A DNA stretch of 64,000 nt, from the NCBI GenBank assembly GCA_025454925.1, contig JALONM010000005.1:1-64000 (forward strand), read 5' to 3'. This document shows, in pieces, positions 18,115 through 26,883 of the stretch. Position 1 is the first letter of the stretch. Each line of letters opens with the position of its first letter. The notes below the pieces were generated by a model that was not told the origin of the DNA, made no database searches, and was given only the letters and a program-made list of their open reading frames with translations. The position numbers and the translations under genes were made by a program. The stretch is from Cytophagaceae bacterium. Lineage in GTDB: Bacteria > Bacteroidota > Bacteroidia > Cytophagales > Cytophagaceae.

Positions 18115-19086
18115 ATGAGCTTTTATCCATTACGATTTAAAACCCAGTACAAAGACAAAATTTGGGGTGGTCAAAAATTAAAAACAGTACTCGGCAAGGA
18201 TTTCGGAAATTTACCGAATTGTGGAGAGACCTGGGAGATATCGGGGGTTCCTGGGAATGTTTCCCAGATTATAAATGGGGCTTTTGCGGGCAAAACACTT
18301 CAGGATGTATTGGATCAATTTCAGCATGCCCTTGTTGGAAATGCCTCCTGGGAGACTTACGGAAGAGAATTTCCCTTGTTGGTAAAATTCATTGATGCCA
18401 ACGACGACCTTTCCATACAAGTGCATCCAGACGACAAACTGGCACGCAAGCGCCATGATTGTTTTGGAAAAACAGAAATGTGGTACATTATGCAAGCCGA
18501 TGACGAAGCGCTTTTAAATACCGGCTTCGCTTACACCATTACAAAAGAAGAATACTTAAAACATTTATCGGGCAAAACACTGCACCAGATTTTAAATTTT
18601 GAAGCGGTGCAGGCGGGAGATGTTTTCTTTCTTCCTGCAGGCAGAGTGCATTACATAGGAAAGGGAATTCTATTGGCCGAGATCCAACAGAGCTCCGATA
18701 TTACCTATCGCATTTACGATTTCGACCGCAAAGACGACAAAGGGAATAAGCGTGAACTTCATACCGAGCAAGCGCTGGATGCCATTGACTTCAAAGGATA
18801 TCCGGAATATAAAAGCAAGTACACCGAACGAGTAAACGAGTCAAGCCCTGTTGTGGAATGTCCGTTCTTTGTTACCTCTGTGCTCCCGCTTCAAGGCAAA
18901 GTGGCCAGGGATTTCAGTCATAAAGACTCCATGGTCATTTACGTTTGCATACAGGGAAGCGGGCAACTCAGCGGTGATTTTACCACAGAAAATTTCACGA
19001 TGGGCGATTGCTTCCTGATTCCTGCCGCCTTGAAACAATGGGCCCTGGAAGGTGATGCCAAACTACTGGAAGTTTATATTCCCTAA
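18115..19086 (+). CDS. manA: Class I mannose-6-phosphate isomerase
   Basis: A 323-residue zinc cupin that interconverts mannose-6-P and fructose-6-P and so feeds GDP-mannose synthesis. Zinc ligands are visible as QVH (Gln102, His104), Glu121 (KTEMWY) and His179 (AGRVHYIGKG). The short form (about 320 residues) is that of Bacteroidota and Firmicutes ManA. The N-terminal PLRFKTQYKDKIWGG is characteristic. Upstream lies an 18-bp palindrome. Confidence 0.95.
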   Translation: MSFYPLRFKTQYKDKIWGGQKLKTVLGKDFGNLPNCGETWEISGVPGNVSQIINGAFAGKTLQDVLDQFQHALVGNASWETYGREFPLLVKFIDANDDLSIQVHPDDKLARKRHDCFGKTEMWYIMQADDEALLNTGFAYTITKEEYLKHLSGKTLHQILNFEAVQAGDVFFLPAGRVHYIGKGILLAEIQQSSDITYRIYDFDRKDDKGNKRELHTEQALDAIDFKGYPEYKSKYTERVNESSPVVECPFFVTSVLPLQGKVARDFSHKDSMVIYVCIQGSGQLSGDFTTENFTMGDCFLIPAALKQWALEGDAKLLEVYIP

Positions 19087-19097
19087 GCACTCTTAAT

Positions 19098-19127
19098 CAA
19101 AGGCCCTGGAACCGCCAGCGGCCTTTG
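19098..19127. other. Hairpin after manA
   Basis: CAAAGGCC-CTGG (19098-19109) pairs with CCAG-GGCCTTTG (19115-19127) around a short loop and one bulged base. No T run follows on either strand, so it may be a weak terminator or mRNA 3'-end stabiliser. Confidence 0.4.
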
Positions 19128-19183
19128 AACCTTTCATCTACGCCTTCTATTTATCCACAATCCCATGAGCCCTATTTTTGCTA

Positions 19184-19214
19184 TTGGGTTAGGTTCGATT
19201 TTTCTTTACTTTTG
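19184..19214 (+). promoter_or_regulatory. Promoter of purH
   Basis: TTG (19184-19186), 20-base spacer, TACTTTTG (19207-19214); the purH ATG is 36 bases downstream of the -7 box. Confidence 0.75.
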
Positions 19215-19249
19215 CCACCTTAGGCCACCATACAGGCATTTATAAAATC

Positions 19250-20770
19250 ATGGAATCCAAAAAAATTAAATCGGCATTGATTTCCGTCTTCTACAAAGAC
19301 GGTCTGGACTCGCTCGTTAAATTACTCGACAAAAACGGGGTAGTTATATATTCAACCGGGGGAACTCAACAATTCATTGAAGACCTTGGAATCAAAGTTC
19401 AAGCAGTTGAAAACCTTACTGGTTATCCTTCGATCTTTGGAGGACGTGTAAAAACCTTGCACCCTAAGGTATTCGGTGGCATCCTGCATCGCAGACACCT
19501 GCAAGAAGACCTCAACGAAGCAGCGCACCATGAGATCCCAGCCATTGATTTGGTGATTGTGGATTTATATCCATTCGAACAAACGGTAGCATCCGGTGCT
19601 CCGGAAGAAGATATTATTGAGAAAGTTGATATCGGTGGCGTATCCCTGATTCGTGCTGCTGCTAAAAACTTCAAAGATGTAGTGATTGTTTCCGACAAGA
19701 AGCAATATCCTTTACTAGAATCCATCGTAGCCCGCGATTGCTCTACTTCCTTAAACCAACGCCGGTTGTTTGCCACGCAGGCATTCGACACTACGTCGCA
19801 TTACGACACGGCTATTTTCAATTATTTCGCAGGCGAAGAAATCCGTCATTTCAAACAAAGTATACAGGAGTTCCAGGTTTTGCGTTACGGTGAAAACCCG
19901 CACCAGAGCGGCGTTTTCTATGGTAACCTGGATGGCATGTTCGATAAACTGAATGGAAAAGAACTTTCCTACAACAATTTGGTGGACGTTGATGCGGCCA
20001 TTGGTATTATTGATGAATTTGAAGGGGAAACTACGTTTGCCATTCTTAAACACACGAATGCGTGTGGCGTTGCCACTTCCACTTCGGTGAAAGAAGCGTA
20101 TCTGAATGCCTTGGAATGTGATCCGGTTTCCGCCTTCGGTGGCGTGCTGGTTACGAATGCTGAGGTAGATCTCGATGCTGCCCGTGAATTGCATAAGTTA
20201 TTCTTCGAAGTGTTGATTGCCCCTTCGTTTTCAGAAGAGGCTCTTCAATTGTTGTGCGAAAAGAAAAACCGTATCCTTTTGCGCCGTAAGCCCGTAAACT
20301 TGCCGACCAAGTTATTCAAGACCTTGTTGAATGGCGTTATCGAGCAGGACAAGGACATGAAGACCGAACGCGTGGAAGATCTGAATCCGGTTACCAAGCG
20401 CGTGCCTACGGAAGAAGAAAAGAAGGCCCTTGTATTTGCCTCTAAAATTGTAAAGCATACCAAATCCAATACGATCGTCCTTGCCCGCGAAGGCCAGTTA
20501 CTTTCCAGCGGGGTTGGACAAACTTCTCGTGTAGATGCCCTGAAGCAAGCCATTGAAAAAGCGGCCAGTTTCGGATTCTCCCTGGATGGTGCAGTAATGG
20601 CTTCGGACGCCTTCTTCCCGTTCCCCGATTGCGTGGACATTGCCTTCCAGGCTGGTATCCGCGCTGTAGTGCAGCCCGGCGGAAGCATCAAAGACCAGGA
20701 CTCCATTGATTTCTGTGACCAGAATAATATGGCCATGGCATTCACTGGTATCCGTCACTTTAAACATTAA
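19250..20770 (+). CDS. purH: Bifunctional AICAR transformylase / IMP cyclohydrolase
   Basis: A 506-residue enzyme for the last two steps of de novo IMP synthesis. The N-terminal cyclohydrolase half shows the MGS-like fold (LISVFYKDGL, IYSTGGT, GGRVKTLHPKVFGGILHRR). The transformylase half carries LRYGENPHQ and LKHTNACGVA with the catalytic Lys-His pair, and ends DVAFQAG-like and SIKDQDSIDFCD segments. Length is normal. It has its own promoter and is followed at 75 bases by mreB on the same strand. Confidence 0.97.
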   Translation: MESKKIKSALISVFYKDGLDSLVKLLDKNGVVIYSTGGTQQFIEDLGIKVQAVENLTGYPSIFGGRVKTLHPKVFGGILHRRHLQEDLNEAAHHEIPAIDLVIVDLYPFEQTVASGAPEEDIIEKVDIGGVSLIRAAAKNFKDVVIVSDKKQYPLLESIVARDCSTSLNQRRLFATQAFDTTSHYDTAIFNYFAGEEIRHFKQSIQEFQVLRYGENPHQSGVFYGNLDGMFDKLNGKELSYNNLVDVDAAIGIIDEFEGETTFAILKHTNACGVATSTSVKEAYLNALECDPVSAFGGVLVTNAEVDLDAARELHKLFFEVLIAPSFSEEALQLLCEKKNRILLRRKPVNLPTKLFKTLLNGVIEQDKDMKTERVEDLNPVTKRVPTEEEKKALVFASKIVKHTKSNTIVLAREGQLLSSGVGQTSRVDALKQAIEKAASFGFSLDGAVMASDAFFPFPDCVDIAFQAGIRAVVQPGGSIKDQDSIDFCDQNNMAMAFTGIRHFKH

Positions 20771-20845
20771 TAATTTCAGGAATTTGGAATCCTGATTTTT
20801 TTTCAGATTTTTGATTAAACCTTAAAAGCGAAGCAGTTATATACC

Positions 20846-21877
20846 ATGGGATTATTTGATTTTTTCACCAGCGACATTGCCATTGACCTGGGCACCGCGA
20901 ATACCCTGATCATGCACAAAGACAAGATCGTGGTAGACGAGCCCTCTATTATTGCCATGGATAAAATAAATGGCAAAGTGATCGCCGTGGGCCGCGAGGC
21001 TATGCAGATGCATGAAAAAACCCATGAAAACATCAAAACCATTCGTCCGCTGAAAGACGGTGTGATCGCCGACTTTACCGCTGCCGAACACATGATTCGT
21101 GGTTTGATTAAAATGGTGGATGGATCCAACAAAAAATGGTTTGGTCCTTCATCGCACCGCATGATGATTTGTATTCCTTCAGGTATTACGGAGGTTGAAA
21201 AACGTGCGGTAAAAGACTCAGCGGAGCACGCAGGAGCCAAAGAAGTATACATGATTTACGAACCTATTGCCGCTGCCATTGGTTTGGGTATCGATATCGA
21301 ACAACCCGTAGGTTCCATGATCGTGGACATCGGAGGTGGAACCACCGAAATTGCGCTTATCGCATTGAGTGGTATTGTTTGCGACCAGTCCATTCGGGTA
21401 GCCGGTGACGTTTTCAATAAAGATATTTTGGATTACATGCGTCGTCAGCACAACCTGTTGATCGGAGAACGCTCTGCTGAAAAGATTAAGATTGAAGTAG
21501 GTTCTGCGCTCACTGAGCTTGACAATCCACCTGAAGATTACGAAATCCGTGGCCGCGACCTCATGACCGGTATCCCTAAAGTGATTAAAGTTTCTTATTC
21601 AGAAATCGCATTTGCGCTTGACAAATCCGTTTCTAAGATCGAAGAAGCGGTGCTGAAAGCATTGGAAATTGCACCGCCCGAACTTTCTGCTGATATCTAT
21701 GATAATGGTATTCATCTAACAGGCGGAGGAGCCTTGTTGAGAGGTCTCGACAAACGGTTATCTATGAAAACCAAACTCCCTATACATGTTGCCGAAGAAC
21801 CACTCTTGGCGGTAGTTAAGGGTACAGGCACTGCCTTGAAAAGCGTAGAACGCTACAAAGCGGTGGTGATGTCGTAA
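20846..21877 (+). CDS. mreB: Rod-shape-determining actin homologue MreB
   Basis: A 343-residue cytoskeletal ATPase that organises lateral wall synthesis. The actin-fold nucleotide motifs are IAIDLGTANT (phosphate 1, about residue 12), VDIGGGTTEIA (phosphate 2, about 162) and LTGGGALLRGLD (adenosine, about 290). The N-terminal GLFDFF amphipathic segment is the usual membrane anchor. A terminator follows its stop, which separates it transcriptionally at least in part from mreC 300 bases downstream. Confidence 0.98.
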   Translation: MGLFDFFTSDIAIDLGTANTLIMHKDKIVVDEPSIIAMDKINGKVIAVGREAMQMHEKTHENIKTIRPLKDGVIADFTAAEHMIRGLIKMVDGSNKKWFGPSSHRMMICIPSGITEVEKRAVKDSAEHAGAKEVYMIYEPIAAAIGLGIDIEQPVGSMIVDIGGGTTEIALIALSGIVCDQSIRVAGDVFNKDILDYMRRQHNLLIGERSAEKIKIEVGSALTELDNPPEDYEIRGRDLMTGIPKVIKVSYSEIAFALDKSVSKIEEAVLKALEIAPPELSADIYDNGIHLTGGGALLRGLDKRLSMKTKLPIHVAEEPLLAVVKGTGTALKSVERYKAVVMS

Positions 21878-21935
21878 GGAATACGCATTCATGTTGCTTT
21901 TTCTTTAGCCTTATCCATTTTGAATAGTCTTAGTG

Positions 21936-21963
21936 AAACCCTGGCCGAAGTCAGGGTTTTTTA
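21936..21963 (+). terminator. Rho-independent terminator after mreB
   Basis: AAACCCTG (21936-21943) and CAGGGTTT (21952-21959) with an 8-base loop and a T run to 21962. The remaining 218 bases before mreC hold no consensus promoter that I can see. Confidence 0.85.
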
Positions 21964-22180
21964 TTTCTGTATTCCTCTTTCTTTTCAAACACAACAAATC
22001 GTTTTTTACTTCTTACGATCAATAATTGCGATACTCTTGAATTTCGTTTGGGAGAATTGATTCAAATAACTATTTTTAAGCGGGCGTCAAATGCTTACCG
22101 TTGAATTGCCTGAATTTAATTCTTTCCTCTGATGTCCGGGAAAGTTATTCGAAAACTACGGAGATCTTTTACGGCAACAC

Positions 22181-23023
22181 ATGATTCGATTACTTCAGTT
22201 CTTTTATCAATACCGCGATGTATCGCTCTTCTTTCTCCTGCAATTTATTTGCTTCTGGTTGATCGTATCGCTTAATGTATACCAGACTTCTTCGTATTTC
22301 AATTCATCTCATTACGTTGCGGGCAAAATTAATCAGGCACAAAGCAATGTGGTGGATTATTTCCGTCTTAGTTCCATCAACCAGCAACTGGCAGAAGAAA
22401 ACCAAAAGTTAAGACAACTCCTCACCATTCAGCAACAGAAACAAGTGCTTATGCAGGAGGCCAAGCTGGATTCCAGCCATCTTAGTCAATATAAGTATAC
22501 CACCGCCAAAGTGATCAATAATTCCATTAATAAATTTTCTTCCAACTACTTTACCATTGACAAAGGAAGCAACCACGGCATCAAGCCCGGTACGGGTGTG
22601 CTATCGGTGGGTGGAGGAGTGGCAGGAAGAGTAAAATCCTGCACTGGAAACTTTTCTTTGGTATCTTCGCTGCTGAACGAAAATTCCCGTTTCCCGATTA
22701 AAATAAAACGGGGAAACATCGATGGGATTCTGGAATGGGAAGGGCCTGACCCTACAGAAGCTTCCATTCTTTATATCGGCAAGCATCATAAGGTATACGT
22801 AGGTGACACGGTAATTACTTCCGGCTACAATACTATGTTTCCGGAAGGTATGATTGTAGGAAAAATCAAGAACGTGGTAGACGATGGTAAAAAGTACCTG
22901 ATACAGGCCCGCCTTGCTACCGACTTTACGGCCATGTCGTATGTGTACCTGGTAGAAGATCAGCTCAAAGGAGAGCGCGACAGTCTGGAAAACAAAGCCA
23001 ATAAAGGGAAAATTACAGATTAA
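22181..23023 (+). CDS. mreC: Rod-shape-determining protein MreC
   Basis: A 280-residue elongasome protein: one N-terminal membrane segment (about residues 14-34), a coiled coil rich in Gln/Glu (about 65-95, INQQLAEENQKLRQLL), then the periplasmic beta-barrel domain (YTTAKVINNSINKFSNYF-like region, TIDKGSNHGIKPGTGVL). It links MreB to PBP2/RodA. First gene of mreC-mreD-PBP2-rodA, with 22 bases to mreD. Confidence 0.95.
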   Translation: MIRLLQFFYQYRDVSLFFLLQFICFWLIVSLNVYQTSSYFNSSHYVAGKINQAQSNVVDYFRLSSINQQLAEENQKLRQLLTIQQQKQVLMQEAKLDSSHLSQYKYTTAKVINNSINKFSSNYFTIDKGSNHGIKPGTGVLSVGGGVAGRVKSCTGNFSLVSSLLNENSRFPIKIKRGNIDGILEWEGPDPTEASILYIGKHHKVYVGDTVITSGYNTMFPEGMIVGKIKNVVDDGKKYLIQARLATDFTAMSYVYLVEDQLKGERDSLENKANKGKITD

Positions 23024-23045
23024 CCATTAGCGGAATTATCAGAAC

Positions 23046-23558
23046 ATGAAACAAGGGAATATTCTTCAAATCATATTATACTTTCTTCTCTTTACAGTAC
23101 TGCAATTGACGTTGTTTAAAAACGTATTGCTGCTGAATTATGCCTCGTGTTTCATCTACATATCTTTTTTATTATTACTACCTATCCATACGAAGGTAAA
23201 CGTTGCCATGTTGATGGGCTTTGGCCTGGGCTTATTGATGGATATATTTTACAGCACACCGGGCATCAATGCCTCCGCCTGCGTCATGCTGGCCTTTCTC
23301 CGCGTGCGCGTTATCCGTTTGCTTACACCTGCCGGCGGTTACGACGGTGCTGCCGTCATTTCGGTCTCTTACCTTGGCATATTGTGGTTTGTTAAATATG
23401 CCGCCTTGCTTATTTTTCTTCACCATTTTTATTTTTTCCTATTAGAGGCCTGGGACTTTAGTAAATTTCTGGAGATTTTACTGCGGACTGTGTTCAGCAG
23501 TCTCTTTACACTGAGTATCCTGATTATGTTTCAATACCTTATCAAGAGAGAAGGATGA
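23046..23558 (+). CDS. mreD: Rod-shape-determining protein MreD
   Basis: A 170-residue polytopic protein with about five hydrophobic segments; FGLGLLMDIFYSTPGINASACVML is the recognisable MreD core. It lies between mreC and the PBP2 gene, and its stop overlaps the PBP2 start as ATGA (23555-23558), which suggests translational coupling. Confidence 0.92.
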   Translation: MKQGNILQIILYFLLFTVLQLTLFKNVLLLNYASCFIYISFLLLLPIHTKVNVAMLMGFGLGLLMDIFYSTPGINASACVMLAFLRVRVIRLLTPAGGYDGAAVISVSYLGILWFVKYAALLIFLHHFYFFLLEAWDFSKFLEILLRTVFSSLFTLSILIMFQYLIKREG

Positions 23559-25414
23559 AAGACGAACGTAAGCTGGTCATTCAGATCATATTTATTTTGA
23601 TGGCATTTTTATTTGCCGTGCGATTATTTTTCCTGCAGGTGCTGGATGATTCCTATCGTATTGAAGCTGAAAAAAATGCCACCCGCCGTATTATTGATTA
23701 TCCTTATCGTGGTACGATTTCGGACCGGGATGGACGGCTATTGGTAATCAACCAGCAAGTATTTGACTTGATGGTGGTAATGCGTGACATGAAAGTTGCG
23801 GATACCACATCCTTTTGCCGGGGTTTTAACATTTCGATAGAAGAGTTTAAAAACATTATTTATAAAATCAAACACGAACCTGGTTATAACCGCAACCGAC
23901 CCTACCCCTTTTTAAAACAACTTTCCCTTGCCGATTATTCACGCACGACCACGTTGATCGAAGAGGCCAGTGGATTTTACATTGTAGATCGTACCATTCG
24001 CTCCTATCCGCATAGCAGCGCGGCAAATGCGCTCGGGTATATCGGTGAAATTTCCAAAAACCAATTAGAGAATCAAAACGAAGAAGGATACTACGAGCAA
24101 GGCGACTTGGTGGGCATTAGCGGCATCGAAGCGAGTTATGAAAAATACTTGCGCGGTAAAAAAGGGGTAAAACACATTATGATTGATGTACATGGCGCCG
24201 TAAAAGGATCGTACATGGATGGCAATATGGATGTGGCTTCGGAGCCTGGTGAAAACCTGATATGTACCATTGACCTTCCGTTGCAGCAATACGGAGAAAT
24301 GCTGATGCGAAATAAGGTGGGTTCTGTGGTAGCCGTGGAACCTAAAACGGGTGAAGTGCTGGCCTTTATTTCTGCCCCCTCCTACGACCCTAACTATTTA
24401 ACAGGGCGTTATTTTTCTAAGAACTACGACACCTTACAAAAGAATCCGCTCAAGCCTTTATTCAACAGGCCACTTATGGCCACCTATCCACCGGGGTCGA
24501 TCTTTAAAGTGGCACAAGCCCTCGTGGCGCAACAATTTGGTTTGCTTCGGCCTACCTCTACCTATCCATGCAATGCCGAGGCAGTTGGTGTAAAATGTCA
24601 CCCACACCCTTCACCTCAGGACTTGAAAGGATCCATCCAATGGAGCTGTAACCCTTACTACGTAACGGTTTTCAGGAACATGATTTACCGAGACAAGCAT
24701 CCCAATAAATACAAAGATTCGGAAATGAATTTTGATGAATGGAGAAAACACATCTCCAGTTTTGGGTTCGGCCAAAAGCTTCCTATCGATTTACCCAATG
24801 TAAAATCAGGATTCCTTCCTTCCAATGCTTACTACGACCGCATTTACGGAGACCTGGCGTGGAAGCATTCTACCATTCGATCGCTTGATATTGGCCAGGG
24901 CGAGCTTTTAATTGTTCCCTTGCAAATGGCCAACCTCGCTGCCATTGTGGCCAACAAGGGCTACTATTACATCCCGCATTTGATCAAACAAATCGGCGAA
25001 GGAAAACAAGCCCGGGTATTGAAGAAGTTTTCGGATAAAAAATTTGTCATGGTCGACTCCGGATACTTCCCAGTCATTGTCGATGGGATGCAAATGGTGG
25101 TAGAGCACGGTACTGCCTTTTGGGCACAAATCAAAGGCATCAGCATATGTGGCAAAACAGGTACGGCCCAAAATCCGCATGGAGACGACCACTCGGTGTT
25201 TATTGCATTTGCCCCGAAAGAAGATCCTAAGATTGCCATTGCTGTATATGTTGAAAACGGGGGGTTTGGGGCGGAAACGGCTGCTCCTATAGCCAGTCTT
25301 ATGATTGAACAATACCTGAAAGACACTACTACCACGCCAATGTCGCGTTGGATGCTGAAACAGATGCAGGAGAAAGACCTCATTTCACGCATGAAACAGA
25401 TTTACAAAAAATGA
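23555..25414 (+). CDS. mrdA: Penicillin-binding protein 2 (elongation transpeptidase)
   Basis: A 619-residue class B PBP that cross-links peptidoglycan in the lateral wall. One membrane anchor (residues 8-29), the pedestal with RRIIDYPYRGTISDRDGRLL, and a transpeptidase domain with SxxK at Ser315-Lys318 (PPGSIFK), SxN at 364-366 (SCN) and KTG at 534-536 (GKTGTAQ). The start overlaps mreD; its own stop overlaps the rodA start as ATGA (25411-25414). It works with RodA as polymerase partner. Confidence 0.97.
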   Translation: MKDERKLVIQIIFILMAFLFAVRLFFLQVLDDSYRIEAEKNATRRIIDYPYRGTISDRDGRLLVINQQVFDLMVVMRDMKVADTTSFCRGFNISIEEFKNIIYKIKHEPGYNRNRPYPFLKQLSLADYSRTTTLIEEASGFYIVDRTIRSYPHSSAANALGYIGEISKNQLENQNEEGYYEQGDLVGISGIEASYEKYLRGKKGVKHIMIDVHGAVKGSYMDGNMDVASEPGENLICTIDLPLQQYGEMLMRNKVGSVVAVEPKTGEVLAFISAPSYDPNYLTGRYFSKNYDTLQKNPLKPLFNRPLMATYPPGSIFKVAQALVAQQFGLLRPTSTYPCNAEAVGVKCHPHPSPQDLKGSIQWSCNPYYVTVFRNMIYRDKHPNKYKDSEMNFDEWRKHISSFGFGQKLPIDLPNVKSGFLPSNAYYDRIYGDLAWKHSTIRSLDIGQGELLIVPLQMANLAAIVANKGYYYIPHLIKQIGEGKQARVLKKFSDKKFVMVDSGYFPVIVDGMQMVVEHGTAFWAQIKGISICGKTGTAQNPHGDDHSVFIAFAPKEDPKIAIAVYVENGGFGAETAAPIASLMIEQYLKDTTTTPMSRWMLKQMQEKDLISRMKQIYKK

Positions 25415-26706
25415 GAGAAGAGAGCTTATCGCGAAATATTGACTGGGTAACGGTTGGCTTGTATGCGCTGTTTGTATCGGCCGGGTGGCTGAATATTTTT
25501 GCAGTAGTTTACAATCCGGATCCAGAGGTACATCAAAACATTTTCGACCTATCTCTTAATTCCGGTAAGCAGCTGCTTTGGATTACAGTTGCCTTCTTCT
25601 CCATTATTTCCATTTTTGCCATCGACTATAAGATTTTCAGTACGCTTTCTTATATATTTTATTTTATATTTCTATTGGTATTGATTGCCACTATTGTGAT
25701 TGGTACAGAAGTAAATGGTTCTAGATCCTGGATAGGTATTGGCGATTTCAGAATTCAACCTGCTGAGTTTGCCAAATTTGCCACGGCACTGGCACTTTCC
25801 AATTTTCTCAGCAACAAACAATTGAAATGGAATCGCGGCACCATCGCCATTGTAGGGGGCATGATCCTTTGCCCTATGATGCTTATTATTTTACAGAAAG
25901 AAACAGGTGGGGCTTTAGCATTTCTCGCCTTTGTGCTTGTGCTTTACAGAGAAGGGCTTTCGGGTTGGTTCCTTATTGTTGGGGTATGGTTTGTAGGATT
26001 GTTTATCCTTACCATTTTGCTGGGCGTAACTACCATGATTTATGTGTTGTTAGGAATTACATTTCTTTCTATTGTTATTCTGGTATTGCTTAATAGCAGT
26101 TTCAAATTTCGCACAGCCTTGAGAGGCATTATGATTCGATTTGGTATATGCTTAATTTCCATCGGCTTTGTTTTCAGTGTTAATTTCATCATTTACCACG
26201 TATTAAAACCACACCAGCGCAACCGGGTATTGGTGCTTTTCGACTCTACGCTCGATCTGAAAGGTAAAGGTTACCAAATCAATCAATCTAAAATCGCCAT
26301 CGGTTCCGGAGGTTTTTTTGGAAAAGGTTTTCTGGATGGTACACAAACCAAGTTTGACTTTGTTCCTGAACAAAGTACGGATTTTATTTTCTGCACCATC
26401 GGTGAAGAGCATGGATGGTTTGGCAGTGTGCTACTGATAGGTCTCTACGCTTACTTTCTGGTGCGCATTGTAAATATTGCGGAACGACAGAAAGATAAAT
26501 TTGCCAGGATGTATGGATACTGCGTAGCCGCTATCATCTTCTTTAATTTTATGGTGAACATCGGCATGACGATAGGATTGTTTCCTATTATTGGTATTCC
26601 TCTCCCATTTTTCAGTTATGGGGGTTCTTCAATGATTTCGTTTACCATCATCTTGTTTGTTTTCCTTAAACTCGATGCACATCGGAAACAAATTCTGGCA
26701 CATTAA
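25411..26706 (+). CDS. rodA: Peptidoglycan glycosyltransferase RodA (SEDS family)
   Basis: A 431-residue polytopic SEDS polymerase with about ten membrane segments. Diagnostic segments are GSRSWIGIGDFRIQPAEFAK, QKETGGALAFLAF (the Glu and Thr of the conserved loop), GFLDGTQTKFDFVPEQSTDFIF and GIPLPFFSYGGSSM near the C-terminus. I chose the ATG that overlaps the PBP2 stop (ATGA); an upstream TTG would place 21 unrelated polar residues before it. Last gene of the elongation operon. Confidence 0.96.
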   Translation: MREESLSRNIDWVTVGLYALFVSAGWLNIFAVVYNPDPEVHQNIFDLSLNSGKQLLWITVAFFSIISIFAIDYKIFSTLSYIFYFIFLLVLIATIVIGTEVNGSRSWIGIGDFRIQPAEFAKFATALALSNFLSNKQLKWNRGTIAIVGGMILCPMMLIILQKETGGALAFLAFVLVLYREGLSGWFLIVGVWFVGLFILTILLGVTTMIYVLLGITFLSIVILVLLNSSFKFRTALRGIMIRFGICLISIGFVFSVNFIIYHVLKPHQRNRVLVLFDSTLDLKGKGYQINQSKIAIGSGGFFGKGFLDGTQTKFDFVPEQSTDFIFCTIGEEHGWFGSVLLIGLYAYFLVRIVNIAERQKDKFARMYGYCVAAIIFFNFMVNIGMTIGLFPIIGIPLPFFSYGGSSMISFTIILFVFLKLDAHRKQILAH

Positions 26707-26883
26707 TGACTGTGCGCGCTTAAGTGCCGAAACTTCAATAAAAGCGTTTTGAAGTAGACCTTGTATTGCGTAGATTACTATTTAAATACACCGATTCCTT
26801 ATACTTAACAAAAACCTATCCGGCACTATGAATCAGGTGTCATGGTGTTTTTTAGTTCAAAGCCTTATCTAATTTATTCAGTC

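Noticed and set aside
17738-18118. 126-codon frame ending in an ATGA overlap with the manA start
   Set aside because: Its first part lies antisense to the rhomboid gene, the protein is Cys/Tyr-rich and unlike any family I know, and it crosses the 18-bp palindrome. The ATGA overlap is probably chance.
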